Made by a program: the position numbers and the translations under genes. The notes under the pieces were generated by a model that worked only from the letters and a program-made list of their open reading frames with translations, made no database searches and was not told the DNA's origin. This document shows positions 35,403 to 44,106 of a stretch of 64,000 nt of DNA, one piece after another. This stretch comes from Hyphomicrobiales bacterium (GTDB lineage: Bacteria > Pseudomonadota > Alphaproteobacteria > Rhizobiales > Rhizobiaceae): contig UBYX01000003.1 in the NCBI GenBank assembly GCA_900469955.1, positions 124,001 to 188,000 on the forward strand. The letters run 5' to 3'. How positions within the stretch are numbered: position 1 is the first letter of the stretch; each line of letters begins with the position of its first letter.

Positions 35403-36382
35403 CTGCGCGATTGGCGGTCGCTCTGCTTGGCTGCGGCGGGATTGGCGCACGTCATGCGGACGCGGTGGCGAAACTGCCGGCGGTGATGCATCTGGTCGCC
35501 TGTTGTGGACGCGAGATCGAAAAGACCGCTGCGTTCGCCGCGCGATACGGTGCGAAGCCGTTCGTTGATTTCGATCGTATGTTGGAGATGACACAGCCGG
35601 ACCTGCTTATCGTCGCCCTTCCGCCCTTTGCGCATCAGGGACAGGTTGAGGCGGCGGCCCGCGCTGGCGTCAATCTGCTGGTGGAAAAGCCGATCGCCCT
35701 GACGATGGAGCGCGCCGAAGCGCAGGTCGCAGCGGCACGCGACGTGGTCGCCTCCTGCGGCTTTATGTACCGCCACGGCGCGGCGACCCGGGCTTGGGAT
35801 GCAGCAAGCGCGCGCGGAGAGAGCGGCACGGCAGGACATTTCTCGGCGCAGTTTCATTCTAACGCGCTGCATGCGCCATGGTGGCGCGAGCGAGATAAGG
35901 CCGGCGGGCAGATGGTAGAACAGCTAATTCACCTGATCGATCTGGCGCGCCACACGCTCGGCATGCCGCAGACGGTCTATGCGCGCGCCGCAAACCTGTA
36001 TCACCGCGATGTCGAGCGCTATGACACCGAAGACGTCAGCGCGATCATCTTGGGTTACGACGATGGGCGCATCGGGGTGCTACATGCCAGCAATGCCGCG
36101 GTTCCAGGCAAATGGGCCAAGCAGTGGCAAGTCGTCGCGAGGCGGATGACGGGACAGTTCACCGATTGGAACAATGCCGATTTTTTCGCCACGGGCTCAC
36201 AGGCCGCACCGCTCAAAATTCGCGACGAACGCGACGTGTTCGTCGCGCAACTTGGGGACCTCGCTGAAGCAATCCGCTTGCGTCGGCCGCCATTGGTTCC
36301 GCTCGCCGACGGAGCAGCATCATTGAAGATCGCGCTGGCCGCGCGCCAGTCGGCGGATGAGCGGCGGGAGATTGCGCTATGA
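35399..36382 (+). CDS. Gfo/Idh/MocA-family sugar oxidoreductase
   Basis: Predicted 327 residues. The N-terminal Rossmann fold starts VALLGCGGIGARHADAVAKL; the family's catalytic EKP is in NLLVEKPIALTMERAEAQVAA (about residue 99), and the His-containing motif GGQMVEQLIHLIDLARH is present. It uses NAD(P) to oxidise or reduce a sugar or its derivative. It overlaps both neighbours by four bases (ATGA), so the three proteins are coupled. With the preceding dehydrogenase it could oxidise a galactoside or galactose-like product. Confidence 0.9.
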   Translation: MTARLAVALLGCGGIGARHADAVAKLPAVMHLVACCGREIEKTAAFAARYGAKPFVDFDRMLEMTQPDLLIVALPPFAHQGQVEAAARAGVNLLVEKPIALTMERAEAQVAAARDVVASCGFMYRHGAATRAWDAASARGESGTAGHFSAQFHSNALHAPWWRERDKAGGQMVEQLIHLIDLARHTLGMPQTVYARAANLYHRDVERYDTEDVSAIILGYDDGRIGVLHASNAAVPGKWAKQWQVVARRMTGQFTDWNNADFFATGSQAAPLKIRDERDVFVAQLGDLAEAIRLRRPPLVPLADGAASLKIALAARQSADERREIAL

Positions 36383-38316
36383 CACCACGTTTTATCGCCG
36401 ACCAGCAGGCCATCGAGATTGGTTCGATTAGGCTCAGCCACATTGAGCCGATCATTGACGGCGTTGTCGTCGCCGGGGCAGCCGAAGCGATTCAGGATAC
36501 CGACTCATGGCTGCTGAGATGGCAGCTGGAGGACGGCGCCCGGTTCGAACTGAGCCTTGCAACCGGTGAATCGACGCGGCTCTCCGGCCAATTCAGGCTT
36601 ACCGGGTACACTGGCGAGCGGCGGCTATCTTCAATCGGCCTTGCCTTCGGACGAGCATCCAATGTGCAGCGATATCTGCGCAACGGATATATGAGCTGGG
36701 ACGGCAGCTATTTTGTCGAACCTGGCAATGCGCGTGAAGCCGCCAGGGCAGATCCCACCATCCTGTCGGGCTATGCCGCGACGGCGCTCGTTTCGATGCA
36801 GGGTGATCTGGCGGTTATCGGCTTTGTCAGGCACGACCGCTTCCAGAGCCGGCTGAGCTTCGATTTTGAAGATCGACCACTGTCTTTCACTTTGGAGACT
36901 CTGATCGACTGGGTGCCTCGCCAGGGCACAGTCGAGGGCGAGCCGTTTATCATGATCACGGCACCCGCCTACGAGGACGGCATGCGCAGCTGGGCGCGGG
37001 CTGTTGCAGCTGCTTCGCCGACACCGCCGCGCCTGTCCGATCACCGCCTGACCGGCTGGTGCTCGTGGTACAATCTTTACGCCTCGCTCACTCCGTCCAC
37101 GCTTTTCGAACACCTGGAGGCTGCACAGCGATACCGCGACGAACGTGCCACGCCGTTCGACATATTCCTCATCGATGACGGTTTCACACCCGAAATGGGA
37201 GACTGGTTGGAAACCAGACCACAATTTCCCGACGGAATGCGACCGATGCTCGACCGGATCGGAGCTGCCGGTTTTGTCCCGGGGCTCTGGATAGCACCTT
37301 TCATGGTCGGAAACCGGTCGAAACTTTATGCGACGCATCCCGACTGGGTCGTAAAGGACCGGCAAACGGGTATCCCGCTCGCTCCGATGACCTTCTACGG
37401 CGAGTTTCGCTGGCATAAGCGCAGCGAGGAATATTACGTCCTCGACGTCACCCATCCGGAAGCCGAAGCCTATATCCGCTCCGTGTTCCGCGCCTGGCGG
37501 CACGATTGGGGCTGCCGGTACTTCAAGGCGGATTTCCTGCATCTCGGCTCGACTTATGGCCCGGAGGTTGCTCGCTGGCATCGTGATGATTTGAGCCGCA
37601 TCCAGATATGGATGATCATGGCGCGCCTCATGCGTGAGGAGATCGGCGACGCCGTGCTCCTCCTGTGCGGATCGCCGCTCCTACCTCCGGTTGGACTGGC
37701 TGACGCCATGCGCATCGGCCGCGATGTCGGCGTCACGTGGAAGGGACATTATTCCGCCGAATCCCTGCTGCGCGATCAGACTACCCGCAATTTCGCCAAC
37801 GGCATTTTATGGCAGGCTGATCCCGACTGTATCCTGCTGCGCGATCGCTTTCATGATTTGACGGATGCGCAGGTTCGCTCGCTAGCTCTGTTTTCCGGCC
37901 TGGGGGGCGGTGTTTTGATGACGAGCGACCAGCTCGATGAAGTGCCGGCCGAACGGCGCGAGCTGATGACGCGGCTCATAGGTGACGGCAAACCCTTTGC
38001 CTGCGATTTTCCCTTCGCCGGAACCCTTCCGCTGAACCACGGAGTGGGAGCCGGGCCGACCGGCAAGTCCGTGATGACGACGACAGCCGATCCGGTCATC
38101 GTGCAGCGGCTGCGGCGAGGGAAGGAGACGGTCCTCAATGTCTTCAACACCGGCGAGCATCACCTTGACCGTCTCATTCCTTGGAGCCTGGCCCAACGCA
38201 GAAGCCCTTGTCCGGTCTTCGAAGATGGCCAGCCGGTAGAGGTCAGTGAAACTGGCGTACCGCTGACGCTCAAGCCTTTTCAATCGCGTGTCCTGTCTTT
38301 TCAAGATGCACCATGA
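36379..38316 (+). CDS. Alpha-galactosidase-type glycoside hydrolase (GH36)
   Basis: Predicted 645 residues, no signal peptide, hence cytoplasmic. Marks of GH36 are clear: GWCSWYNLYASLTP, FLIDDGFTPEMGDW, the nucleophile Asp in CRYFKADFLH (about D385) and the likely acid/base Asp in MRIGRDVGVTWKG (about D449). It probably releases galactose, or a related sugar, from an imported alpha-galactoside. It is the last gene of the operon and ends six bases before the convergent PIG-L gene. Substrate range, including raffinose-type sugars or galactosylglycerol, cannot be read from sequence. Confidence 0.9.
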   Translation: MTPRFIADQQAIEIGSIRLSHIEPIIDGVVVAGAAEAIQDTDSWLLRWQLEDGARFELSLATGESTRLSGQFRLTGYTGERRLSSIGLAFGRASNVQRYLRNGYMSWDGSYFVEPGNAREAARADPTILSGYAATALVSMQGDLAVIGFVRHDRFQSRLSFDFEDRPLSFTLETLIDWVPRQGTVEGEPFIMITAPAYEDGMRSWARAVAAASPTPPRLSDHRLTGWCSWYNLYASLTPSTLFEHLEAAQRYRDERATPFDIFLIDDGFTPEMGDWLETRPQFPDGMRPMLDRIGAAGFVPGLWIAPFMVGNRSKLYATHPDWVVKDRQTGIPLAPMTFYGEFRWHKRSEEYYVLDVTHPEAEAYIRSVFRAWRHDWGCRYFKADFLHLGSTYGPEVARWHRDDLSRIQIWMIMARLMREEIGDAVLLLCGSPLLPPVGLADAMRIGRDVGVTWKGHYSAESLLRDQTTRNFANGILWQADPDCILLRDRFHDLTDAQVRSLALFSGLGGGVLMTSDQLDEVPAERRELMTRLIGDGKPFACDFPFAGTLPLNHGVGAGPTGKSVMTTTADPVIVQRLRRGKETVLNVFNTGEHHLDRLIPWSLAQRRSPCPVFEDGQPVEVSETGVPLTLKPFQSRVLSFQDAP

Positions 38317-38321
38317 CCATG

Positions 38322-39008
38322 TCAGAGCAATTTGCTCCGGTTGCGGACTGGACGCACCGGCGGAGCGGGCGGCAGCAGCGCGCGAATATCCGCAAAAGGA
38401 TAGATGGGTTTGAAGCCATAGGCTTCCGCGTAAGCGCCGACCGGGGCATTGCACTGGCTTGCCCGGAACGCGTTGTGGGAACCCGCGGCAAGGACAAATC
38501 GCTCAGGGTCCTGCGAGACGTGGCAGCGAATAGCTTCTGTCTTCAGCGCGAAATACCCCGTGATATCGACAAAAAAGCTGGGCTCGGCTCCCACGCCCTG
38601 CAGGGTATCGGCGTAGATAACAGGCGCAGTGAAGGAGGCGGCAATGGCGACCGCATCCGACAAAGCGCGATGATCGCCGTGATAGTCGTTTCGTGCGTGC
38701 GTGACGACGATGTCAGGTTCTACGTCGTTCATGAGCGCCTTCAGCGCCCCGTCGAGCGCCGCATCCGCGACCAGCGCACCGTCGGGAAAGTCAAGGAACA
38801 GCAAATCTGCCCCCAGAAGGTCAGCCGCTGCCTGAGCCTCGCTGCGCCGCGTGCGCGCCAGCTCACGCCGGTCGCCGGTTCCGCCCTTTGCGCCATCGGT
38901 GGCGATGGTGAAAGTCAGCTCGGCGCCGGCCGCCTTCCACGCGGCGAGGGCTCCAAACATGAAGATTTCGATATCATCGGGATGTGCACCGAGTGCCAGT
39001 ACTCGCAT
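38322..39008 (-). CDS. PIG-L (LmbE) family deacetylase
   Basis: Predicted 228 residues. The zinc-binding AHPDD motif (residues 8-12) and the second zinc site in NDYHGDHRALSDAV are intact. Family members remove acetyl groups from N-acetylglucosamine-type sugars or related amines. It is convergent with the galactosidase gene and lies 29 bases or less from the divergent EamA transporter gene. A role on an acetylated sugar of the same locus is possible, but nothing in the sequence proves it. Confidence 0.88.
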   Translation of the reverse strand: MRVLALGAHPDDIEIFMFGALAAWKAAGAELTFTIATDGAKGGTGDRRELARTRRSEAQAAADLLGADLLFLDFPDGALVADAALDGALKALMNDVEPDIVVTHARNDYHGDHRALSDAVAIAASFTAPVIYADTLQGVGAEPSFFVDITGYFALKTEAIRCHVSQDPERFVLAAGSHNAFRASQCNAPVGAYAEAYGFKPIYPFADIRALLPPAPPVRPVRNRSKLL

Positions 39009-39037
39009 TCTTCGTCCTCACTAGTGCTGTGCGTGTG

Positions 39038-39928
39038 ATGAATAACGGTGTGTTGATCGCCCTTCTGTGCTACGCGACCTTTTCATGGGGCGATGCCTGC
39101 ATCAAGGCATTGCGCGGCGGCATGTCCGTGTTTCAGATCGGTTTTCTGGTGACGATCGCGGCCGCAGCCTTTCTATTCTTCACGCACAGTGCAGAAGACC
39201 GCTGGCGCGACTTCTGGCGCGCAAAACGGCCATGGCTGGTGCAGGCGCGAGCGCTTTCGGGGTGCGGCGCTGGCATTCTCGGCGTCTATGCCTTCACCAC
39301 CGTTCCTATGGCCGAAGCTTATTCGCTAATTTTCCTAGCGCCATTTTTTGTGACCCTGTTGTCGATGCTGATCCTCAAGGAGGAGATTGGACCCTGGCGG
39401 TGGGGTGCGGTGTTTGCAGGTTTTGTCGGCGTACTTCTGGTGGTACGTCCGGGCTTCCGTGAATTGTCGCTCGGTCACCTTGCGGCTCTGGGTATCGCCT
39501 TCCTTACCGCCACCACCGTCATCCTGCTGCGCTCGCTCTCGCGCTCGGAGAAGCGCACTACCATCCTGGGCGTTATGATCATCTATGCTTTGACTATCAA
39601 CGCTGTCGGCATGGCCGTGACCGGAGCCGAGTTGCCCTCCGTCAGAGAGGCGGCACTGGTCCTTGCAGCCGGCGCGTTTTCCGCCTGCGGCCAGATGTTG
39701 ATGCTGCGGGCCATGAAACTCGCACCGGCCAATCACGTCGCGCCGACGCAATATTCTCAATTGGCTTGGGCGGCGGCAATCGGCGCTGTTATGTTCCATG
39801 AATATCCTGACGGTTTCGCTGTCTTGGGTCTTGCAATCGTCACGCTTGCCGGATTGGTGACACTCGTCCGCGAGCAGTTGCGACTTGGCAAGGTCCGCTG
39901 GAGCTCCTGGGGTCGAAACAGGCTTTAG
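39038..39928 (+). CDS. EamA/DMT-family transporter
   Basis: Predicted 296 residues, ten transmembrane segments in two EamA repeats (first about 5-135, second about 150-285, the second including EYPDGFAVLGLAIVTLAGLV). It exports or imports small metabolites; direction and substrate are unknown. ATG 39038 begins right at the first membrane segment. An ATG at 38984 is in frame but would overlap the divergent deacetylase gene. No strong ribosome site is visible at either. Confidence 0.85.
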   Translation: MNNGVLIALLCYATFSWGDACIKALRGGMSVFQIGFLVTIAAAAFLFFTHSAEDRWRDFWRAKRPWLVQARALSGCGAGILGVYAFTTVPMAEAYSLIFLAPFFVTLLSMLILKEEIGPWRWGAVFAGFVGVLLVVRPGFRELSLGHLAALGIAFLTATTVILLRSLSRSEKRTTILGVMIIYALTINAVGMAVTGAELPSVREAALVLAAGAFSACGQMLMLRAMKLAPANHVAPTQYSQLAWAAAIGAVMFHEYPDGFAVLGLAIVTLAGLVTLVREQLRLGKVRWSSWGRNRL

Positions 39929-39982
39929 GCCACCTACCGTGCGCTTCCAGAAGAGTGGAGAGCTTCGGCTCGGTGCGGTCTG

Positions 39983-41260
39983 TCACGCCGCCTGCACAAA
40001 TTCCAACACCATGGCCGCGGTCCAGGTGAAGCGGCCGCCGCCGAGCGGCTCACCGTCGAGTGGGTCGTAATATTCGGCAAACCCGCTCTCGGCGATCAGG
40101 TCGAGGCTCGATCGGGTAATTCGTTCCGCCATCATAGTCTGGCCGGCGGCTGCGAGCCCGTCAGCAATCATATAGTTTACGACGAGCCAGCACGGCCCAC
40201 GCCAGTAGCGTTTGGCGTCGAAACGCGGATCGGCGGGATCATGAGAGGGAACGAGGAAAGGTGCCTTTTCCGCCAGTTTGCCGATGGTGCTGGAGATTAC
40301 CTCCGCGCGTGCCTTCGGTACAGCGCAAAAGGCTGCGAGCAATCCTCCAATTGAAGCACTCTCGATCAGTTTGCCAATGACGCGGTCAAGGCAGAGGTAC
40401 TGGCCATGTTCCTCACTCCACAACTTCTCCATCGCGCCCTGCCCCTTCTCCGCGCGATTGCGATTTGCCTGCGCTAGCGCCGGTTCGCCGAGATCGGCAG
40501 CAAGCACCGCAAGATCCGCACAGGAGCGAATGAGGATCGCGTTGAAGCCGGGATCGACAACCTGGAATGGAGAGGCGTCGTGAAGCTTTGAATTATCCCA
40601 TTCCAGGTCCCGGAAATGCTGCACCAGCCAAAGATAACGATCGTACTGTTCCTTGGTCGGGCGATGTTTAGGGTTGGCATGCTGGGTGTCGCGGCGCACA
40701 TAAGGTTCGACGCCGTGGGTCGGCACACGTTCGAAAGCCTCGTCCCAGTCGATAGAATTGTCGCGGCCCGATTCCCAGGGATGGATAATGGCGACAAGAC
40801 CCTCCTTCTGGGGATCGCGGGTTTCGTAAAACCATCGATGCCAGGCGTCTATCTTCGGCAGCAGTGCCCTCGCCCGTCGTGCCGCCGCCTGCTTGTCGGT
40901 TGCGTTGTCATAGAGGCGGCGCACGGCAAAACCGGCGACCGCCGGCTGAGTGATGCCCGAGGTCGGTGTCGGTCGTCCCGATCTCCAAACGTCAGGTCCG
41001 GGGAAATAACCGTCGTCGTACACGTGGAAGACAATATGGGGCACCATGCCGTCAGGCCATTGATGCTGGAACAGGGTCTCGATCTCGGTCCAGGCACGAT
41101 CCTCGTCGAAATGGCGCTGGCCGAGTGCCGTAAGGCAGGAATCCCAGTTCCACTGGAAGGGGTAGAGTCCCTTGGTGGGGACGGTATAATCGCCGCGATC
41201 ATTTTCCTTTAGCACCTCGACGGCACGATCGATAAAGTCCTGTTTCCTTAGCATTGTCAT
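39983..41260 (-). CDS. GH63-type glucosidase / MGH1-like glycoside hydrolase
   Basis: Predicted 425 residues, cytoplasmic, an (alpha/alpha)6-barrel by family. Marks: YPFQWNWDSCLTALGQ, HPWESGRDNSIDWD, RYWRGPCWLVVNYMIADGL and the C-terminal FAEYYDPLDGEPLGGGRFTWTAA, as in GH63 and mannosyl/glucosylglycerate hydrolases. It is the last gene of the leftward ABC transporter operon, so it probably cleaves the imported glycoside. ATG 41260 has GAGAG at good distance; ATG 41266 is the longer option. Substrate unknown; glycosylglycerates or alpha-glucosides fit the family. Confidence 0.87.
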   Translation of the reverse strand: MTMLRKQDFIDRAVEVLKENDRGDYTVPTKGLYPFQWNWDSCLTALGQRHFDEDRAWTEIETLFQHQWPDGMVPHIVFHVYDDGYFPGPDVWRSGRPTPTSGITQPAVAGFAVRRLYDNATDKQAAARRARALLPKIDAWHRWFYETRDPQKEGLVAIIHPWESGRDNSIDWDEAFERVPTHGVEPYVRRDTQHANPKHRPTKEQYDRYLWLVQHFRDLEWDNSKLHDASPFQVVDPGFNAILIRSCADLAVLAADLGEPALAQANRNRAEKGQGAMEKLWSEEHGQYLCLDRVIGKLIESASIGGLLAAFCAVPKARAEVISSTIGKLAEKAPFLVPSHDPADPRFDAKRYWRGPCWLVVNYMIADGLAAAGQTMMAERITRSSLDLIAESGFAEYYDPLDGEPLGGGRFTWTAAMVLEFVQAA

Positions 41261-41278
41261 GATCATCTCTCGCGAAAA

Positions 41279-42319
41279 TTACTGAATGGCTGATGTTGAC
41301 TGGGGATCGAACCAGCGGATGCGGTCGGCGCGCGGCACGAGCGACAGGATATCGCCGCAACTGGCCTCGATGTTGGAATCGAGAACTGCGCGGAAGATCT
41401 TGCCGTCGACATCGGTAGTGACAAGGGTGTGAGCGCCCAACGGCTCCACGACGCGTACGGTGGCAGGGATACCTCCCGGACCGATCGCCATGTCCTCCGG
41501 ACGAATGGCAAACTCGATGTCGCCTGAAGCATTCGGCCCCTTGATAGCGCTGCCGGCGACGATGAATTGGTCTGCGCCCAACTTCTTTGCGGGCAAGAAG
41601 TTCATGGGCGGATTTCCGATAAAGGAGCCGACGAAACGGGCGGCGGGGTTGCGATAGACTTCGACCGGCGGGGCGGCCTGAACGATGCGACCCTGATGCA
41701 TGACGGCGATGCGATCCGCGAGGCTCATCGCCTCGACCTGATCATGCGTCACGTAAATCGCCGTTGTCTTGGAGTCGGCCAGAACGCCTTTCAACTCTGC
41801 CCGCATTTCCAAACGCAACAGCGCGTCCAGATTGGAGAGCGGTTCGTCCATCAGGATCACGTCCGGCTCCATGGCGAGGGCGCGGGCGACCGCAACGCGC
41901 TGGCGCTGCCCGCCAGACAACTGACCCGAATAACGCTCCAGAAGCTGTTCGATATGCATCATTTCCGCCGTACGCCGGACGCGTTGATCGATTTCCGACT
42001 GGGGCTGCTTTTGCATGCGCAGACCGAAAGCGATGTTTTCGTATACGGTCAGATGAGGAAATACTGCATAGTTCTGGAACACCATGGCGATGCCACGCTT
42101 GCGCGGCGGCAGGTGATCAACCCGGCGCCCGCCGATCCACACCTCCCCCTGGCTTGGCGTCTCAAGGCCCGCGACGATGCGCAACAGTGTCGTTTTCCCA
42201 CAACCCGAGGCACCCAGCAGCACCATGAACTCTTGGTCCGCAATCGTGAGGTCGATCTGATGCAAGGCGGTAAAGGCACCAAACCGCTTGGCGACGCCTT
42301 TGATCTGGATTTCGGCCAT
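41279..42319 (-). CDS. ABC sugar transporter ATP-binding protein (MalK/UgpC type)
   Basis: Predicted 346 residues. Walker A GASGCGKTT, signature LSGGQRQRVAVARAL, Walker B VILMDEPLSNLD, switch YVTHDQVEAMSLAD, and a TOBE domain at about 235-340. AGGAG precedes ATG 42319; the frame is open upstream to 42379 but that part overlaps the permease gene. It powers the two permeases upstream. Confidence 0.95.
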   Translation of the reverse strand: MAEIQIKGVAKRFGAFTALHQIDLTIADQEFMVLLGASGCGKTTLLRIVAGLETPSQGEVWIGGRRVDHLPPRKRGIAMVFQNYAVFPHLTVYENIAFGLRMQKQPQSEIDQRVRRTAEMMHIEQLLERYSGQLSGGQRQRVAVARALAMEPDVILMDEPLSNLDALLRLEMRAELKGVLADSKTTAIYVTHDQVEAMSLADRIAVMHQGRIVQAAPPVEVYRNPAARFVGSFIGNPPMNFLPAKKLGADQFIVAGSAIKGPNASGDIEFAIRPEDMAIGPGGIPATVRVVEPLGAHTLVTTDVDGKIFRAVLDSNIEASCGDILSLVPRADRIRWFDPQSTSAIQ

Positions 42320-42329
42320 TGTCTTACTC

Positions 42330-43184
42330 CTAGCGATTGGCGATGCCCCACATGGCGAACAGATATCTGCGCACGGCAAAGATAAAAATCAGGGCCGGCA
42401 CCACGAGCGCCGCGCCGCCGGCGAACTTGAGATAGAGTGGCGAGACGTTGATAGATTGCAGCAGGAATGCAGTCAGGGTCCGGTTCTCAATCGTGAGTAC
42501 AGCGGCTGCAAACACCTCGTTCCATGAGATGGTGAAGGCGAACACGGCTGATGCCGCAATGCCTGGCAGCGCCAGTGGCAGGACAACTTTGCGGAAAGCC
42601 TGCCAGCGATTGCAGCCAAGCGTCCAGGCGGCCTCCTCGAGTTCCACAGGAATACCCGAGAACAGCGAAAAGGTGATTAGCACCGCGAAAGGAAGCGACA
42701 GCGTCGTATGTACGATCGCAAGTCCAAAAGCGGTGTCATCGAGCCCGGTGCGAATGAAGAGCACCGCCAATGGCAGGGCCAGCAGCGGCAAGGGGAAGGC
42801 GCGTGTCATCAGCACGAGAAAGCGGAAAGCCTCCTTGCCCGGAAAATCGAACCGTGACAGCGCGTAACCCGCAGGAGCGCCAATCCCAATGGAAAGCACC
42901 ATGGTCAGAAGCGCCACGGCGACGGAATTCCACAAGGCCTTTCCGACACCCTGGAAGTTCAGGAAGAAGGACAGCGAACCGAAATCAAAGGAGGGGATGA
43001 TCCGCTTCGGAAAACTCGTTACCTCGGCTGGCGAGGATAGCGCGTTGACGAGCAGGAGGTAGATCGGCAGCAATACCCACACACACAGCACCACAATGCA
43101 GGCGATCATGAGCCCGCTGCCAGCCTTGCGCGCATCGGTCACCGTGGCGGGCACGGCCGGCACATCGTTTGTCACGGCTGTCAT
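42330..43184 (-). CDS. ABC sugar transporter permease (MalG type)
   Basis: Predicted 284 residues, six transmembrane segments. The EAA loop reads ELEEAAWTLGCNRWQAFRKVVLPLALPG. ATG 43184 has AAGGAAG upstream and overlaps the stop of the first permease; the open frame to 43460 is a chance extension over that gene. Confidence 0.94.
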   Translation of the reverse strand: MTAVTNDVPAVPATVTDARKAGSGLMIACIVVLCVWVLLPIYLLLVNALSSPAEVTSFPKRIIPSFDFGSLSFFLNFQGVGKALWNSVAVALLTMVLSIGIGAPAGYALSRFDFPGKEAFRFLVLMTRAFPLPLLALPLAVLFIRTGLDDTAFGLAIVHTTLSLPFAVLITFSLFSGIPVELEEAAWTLGCNRWQAFRKVVLPLALPGIAASAVFAFTISWNEVFAAAVLTIENRTLTAFLLQSINVSPLYLKFAGGAALVVPALIFIFAVRRYLFAMWGIANR

Positions 43185-44029
43185 AGGCGAGCTTCCTTTG
43201 GAACACGTAGAAGGTAGAGCAGCAGCAGTGTGAATGCGATGGAGATTACCAAAATCAGCATGGCGAAGGCCGCCGCGACCCCGCGATCTTGCAACGTGAA
43301 CTGCCAATGATAAGTCTCTCCCATCAGGACGGGGAACTGCGTGCCCGCGAGCGCCGCGACGACGGCGAAAACCTCGAAGGCAAGGATGACGCGTAGGATG
43401 AGTGCGGTCTGGAGGCTGGGCTTGAGCAGAGGCAAGGTGACCTTGATGAAACGCTTCCATGGACTGGCGCCGAACACCTCCGCAGCCTCATGATATTCCT
43501 TGGGAATGAGGCCCATCCCTGCGACGAGGATAACCATCATGATCGCCGTGGCGCGCCAGACCTCAGCAAGCACCACGGCAATGAAGATTACCAATTTATT
43601 CTGGTAGCCGAGGAACATGATCGGCTTGTCGATGAGGCCGAGGCTCACGAGCCAGCTATTCAAAAAGCCGGACTGCTCGAAGATTGTGAGCCAGATCAGG
43701 CCCGCCGCAAGATCCGACAGGCCAAGCGGAATGGCAAAGATATAGAGAATGGCGCTGCGCCCCGCTGAAAGCTTTGAGACGATCGTCGCCATCGACAGGG
43801 CCATGACGAGTTGGATCGGCACCACAATGGCCGCCAAGAGCATAGTATTGCGGAGAGTTTCGGGAAACTTCCAGTTGCTCGTCATCGTACGAAAGTTGTC
43901 GAGCGTCACCGCTCCACCTTTTGTAAAGGCGTCGATGGCCACCAACACAAAAGGATAGAGGAAGAAGACACATAGAAAGACTGTGGCAGGCGCCAATAGA
44001 AAATATGGCAAGGCTTTCGTTGAGCGCAT
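43181..44029 (-). CDS. ABC sugar transporter permease (MalF/UgpA type)
   Basis: Predicted 282 residues, six transmembrane segments. The EAA loop reads EYHEAAEVFGASPWKRFIKVTLPLLKP. ATG 44029 has GGAGA upstream and directly precedes the first membrane segment. It lies 77 bases after the binding-protein gene, the largest gap in this operon. Confidence 0.93.
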   Translation of the reverse strand: MRSTKALPYFLLAPATVFLCVFFLYPFVLVAIDAFTKGGAVTLDNFRTMTSNWKFPETLRNTMLLAAIVVPIQLVMALSMATIVSKLSAGRSAILYIFAIPLGLSDLAAGLIWLTIFEQSGFLNSWLVSLGLIDKPIMFLGYQNKLVIFIAVVLAEVWRATAIMMVILVAGMGLIPKEYHEAAEVFGASPWKRFIKVTLPLLKPSLQTALILRVILAFEVFAVVAALAGTQFPVLMGETYHWQFTLQDRGVAAAFAMLILVISIAFTLLLLYLLRVPKEARL

Positions 44030-44106
44030 GGCGCCGTCTCCATCGGATGAGCATGGATCAGGTCGAGGCGTCCGGGCCTCAAAGAGCCCGGACGCGGCGA
44101 AGCCCC

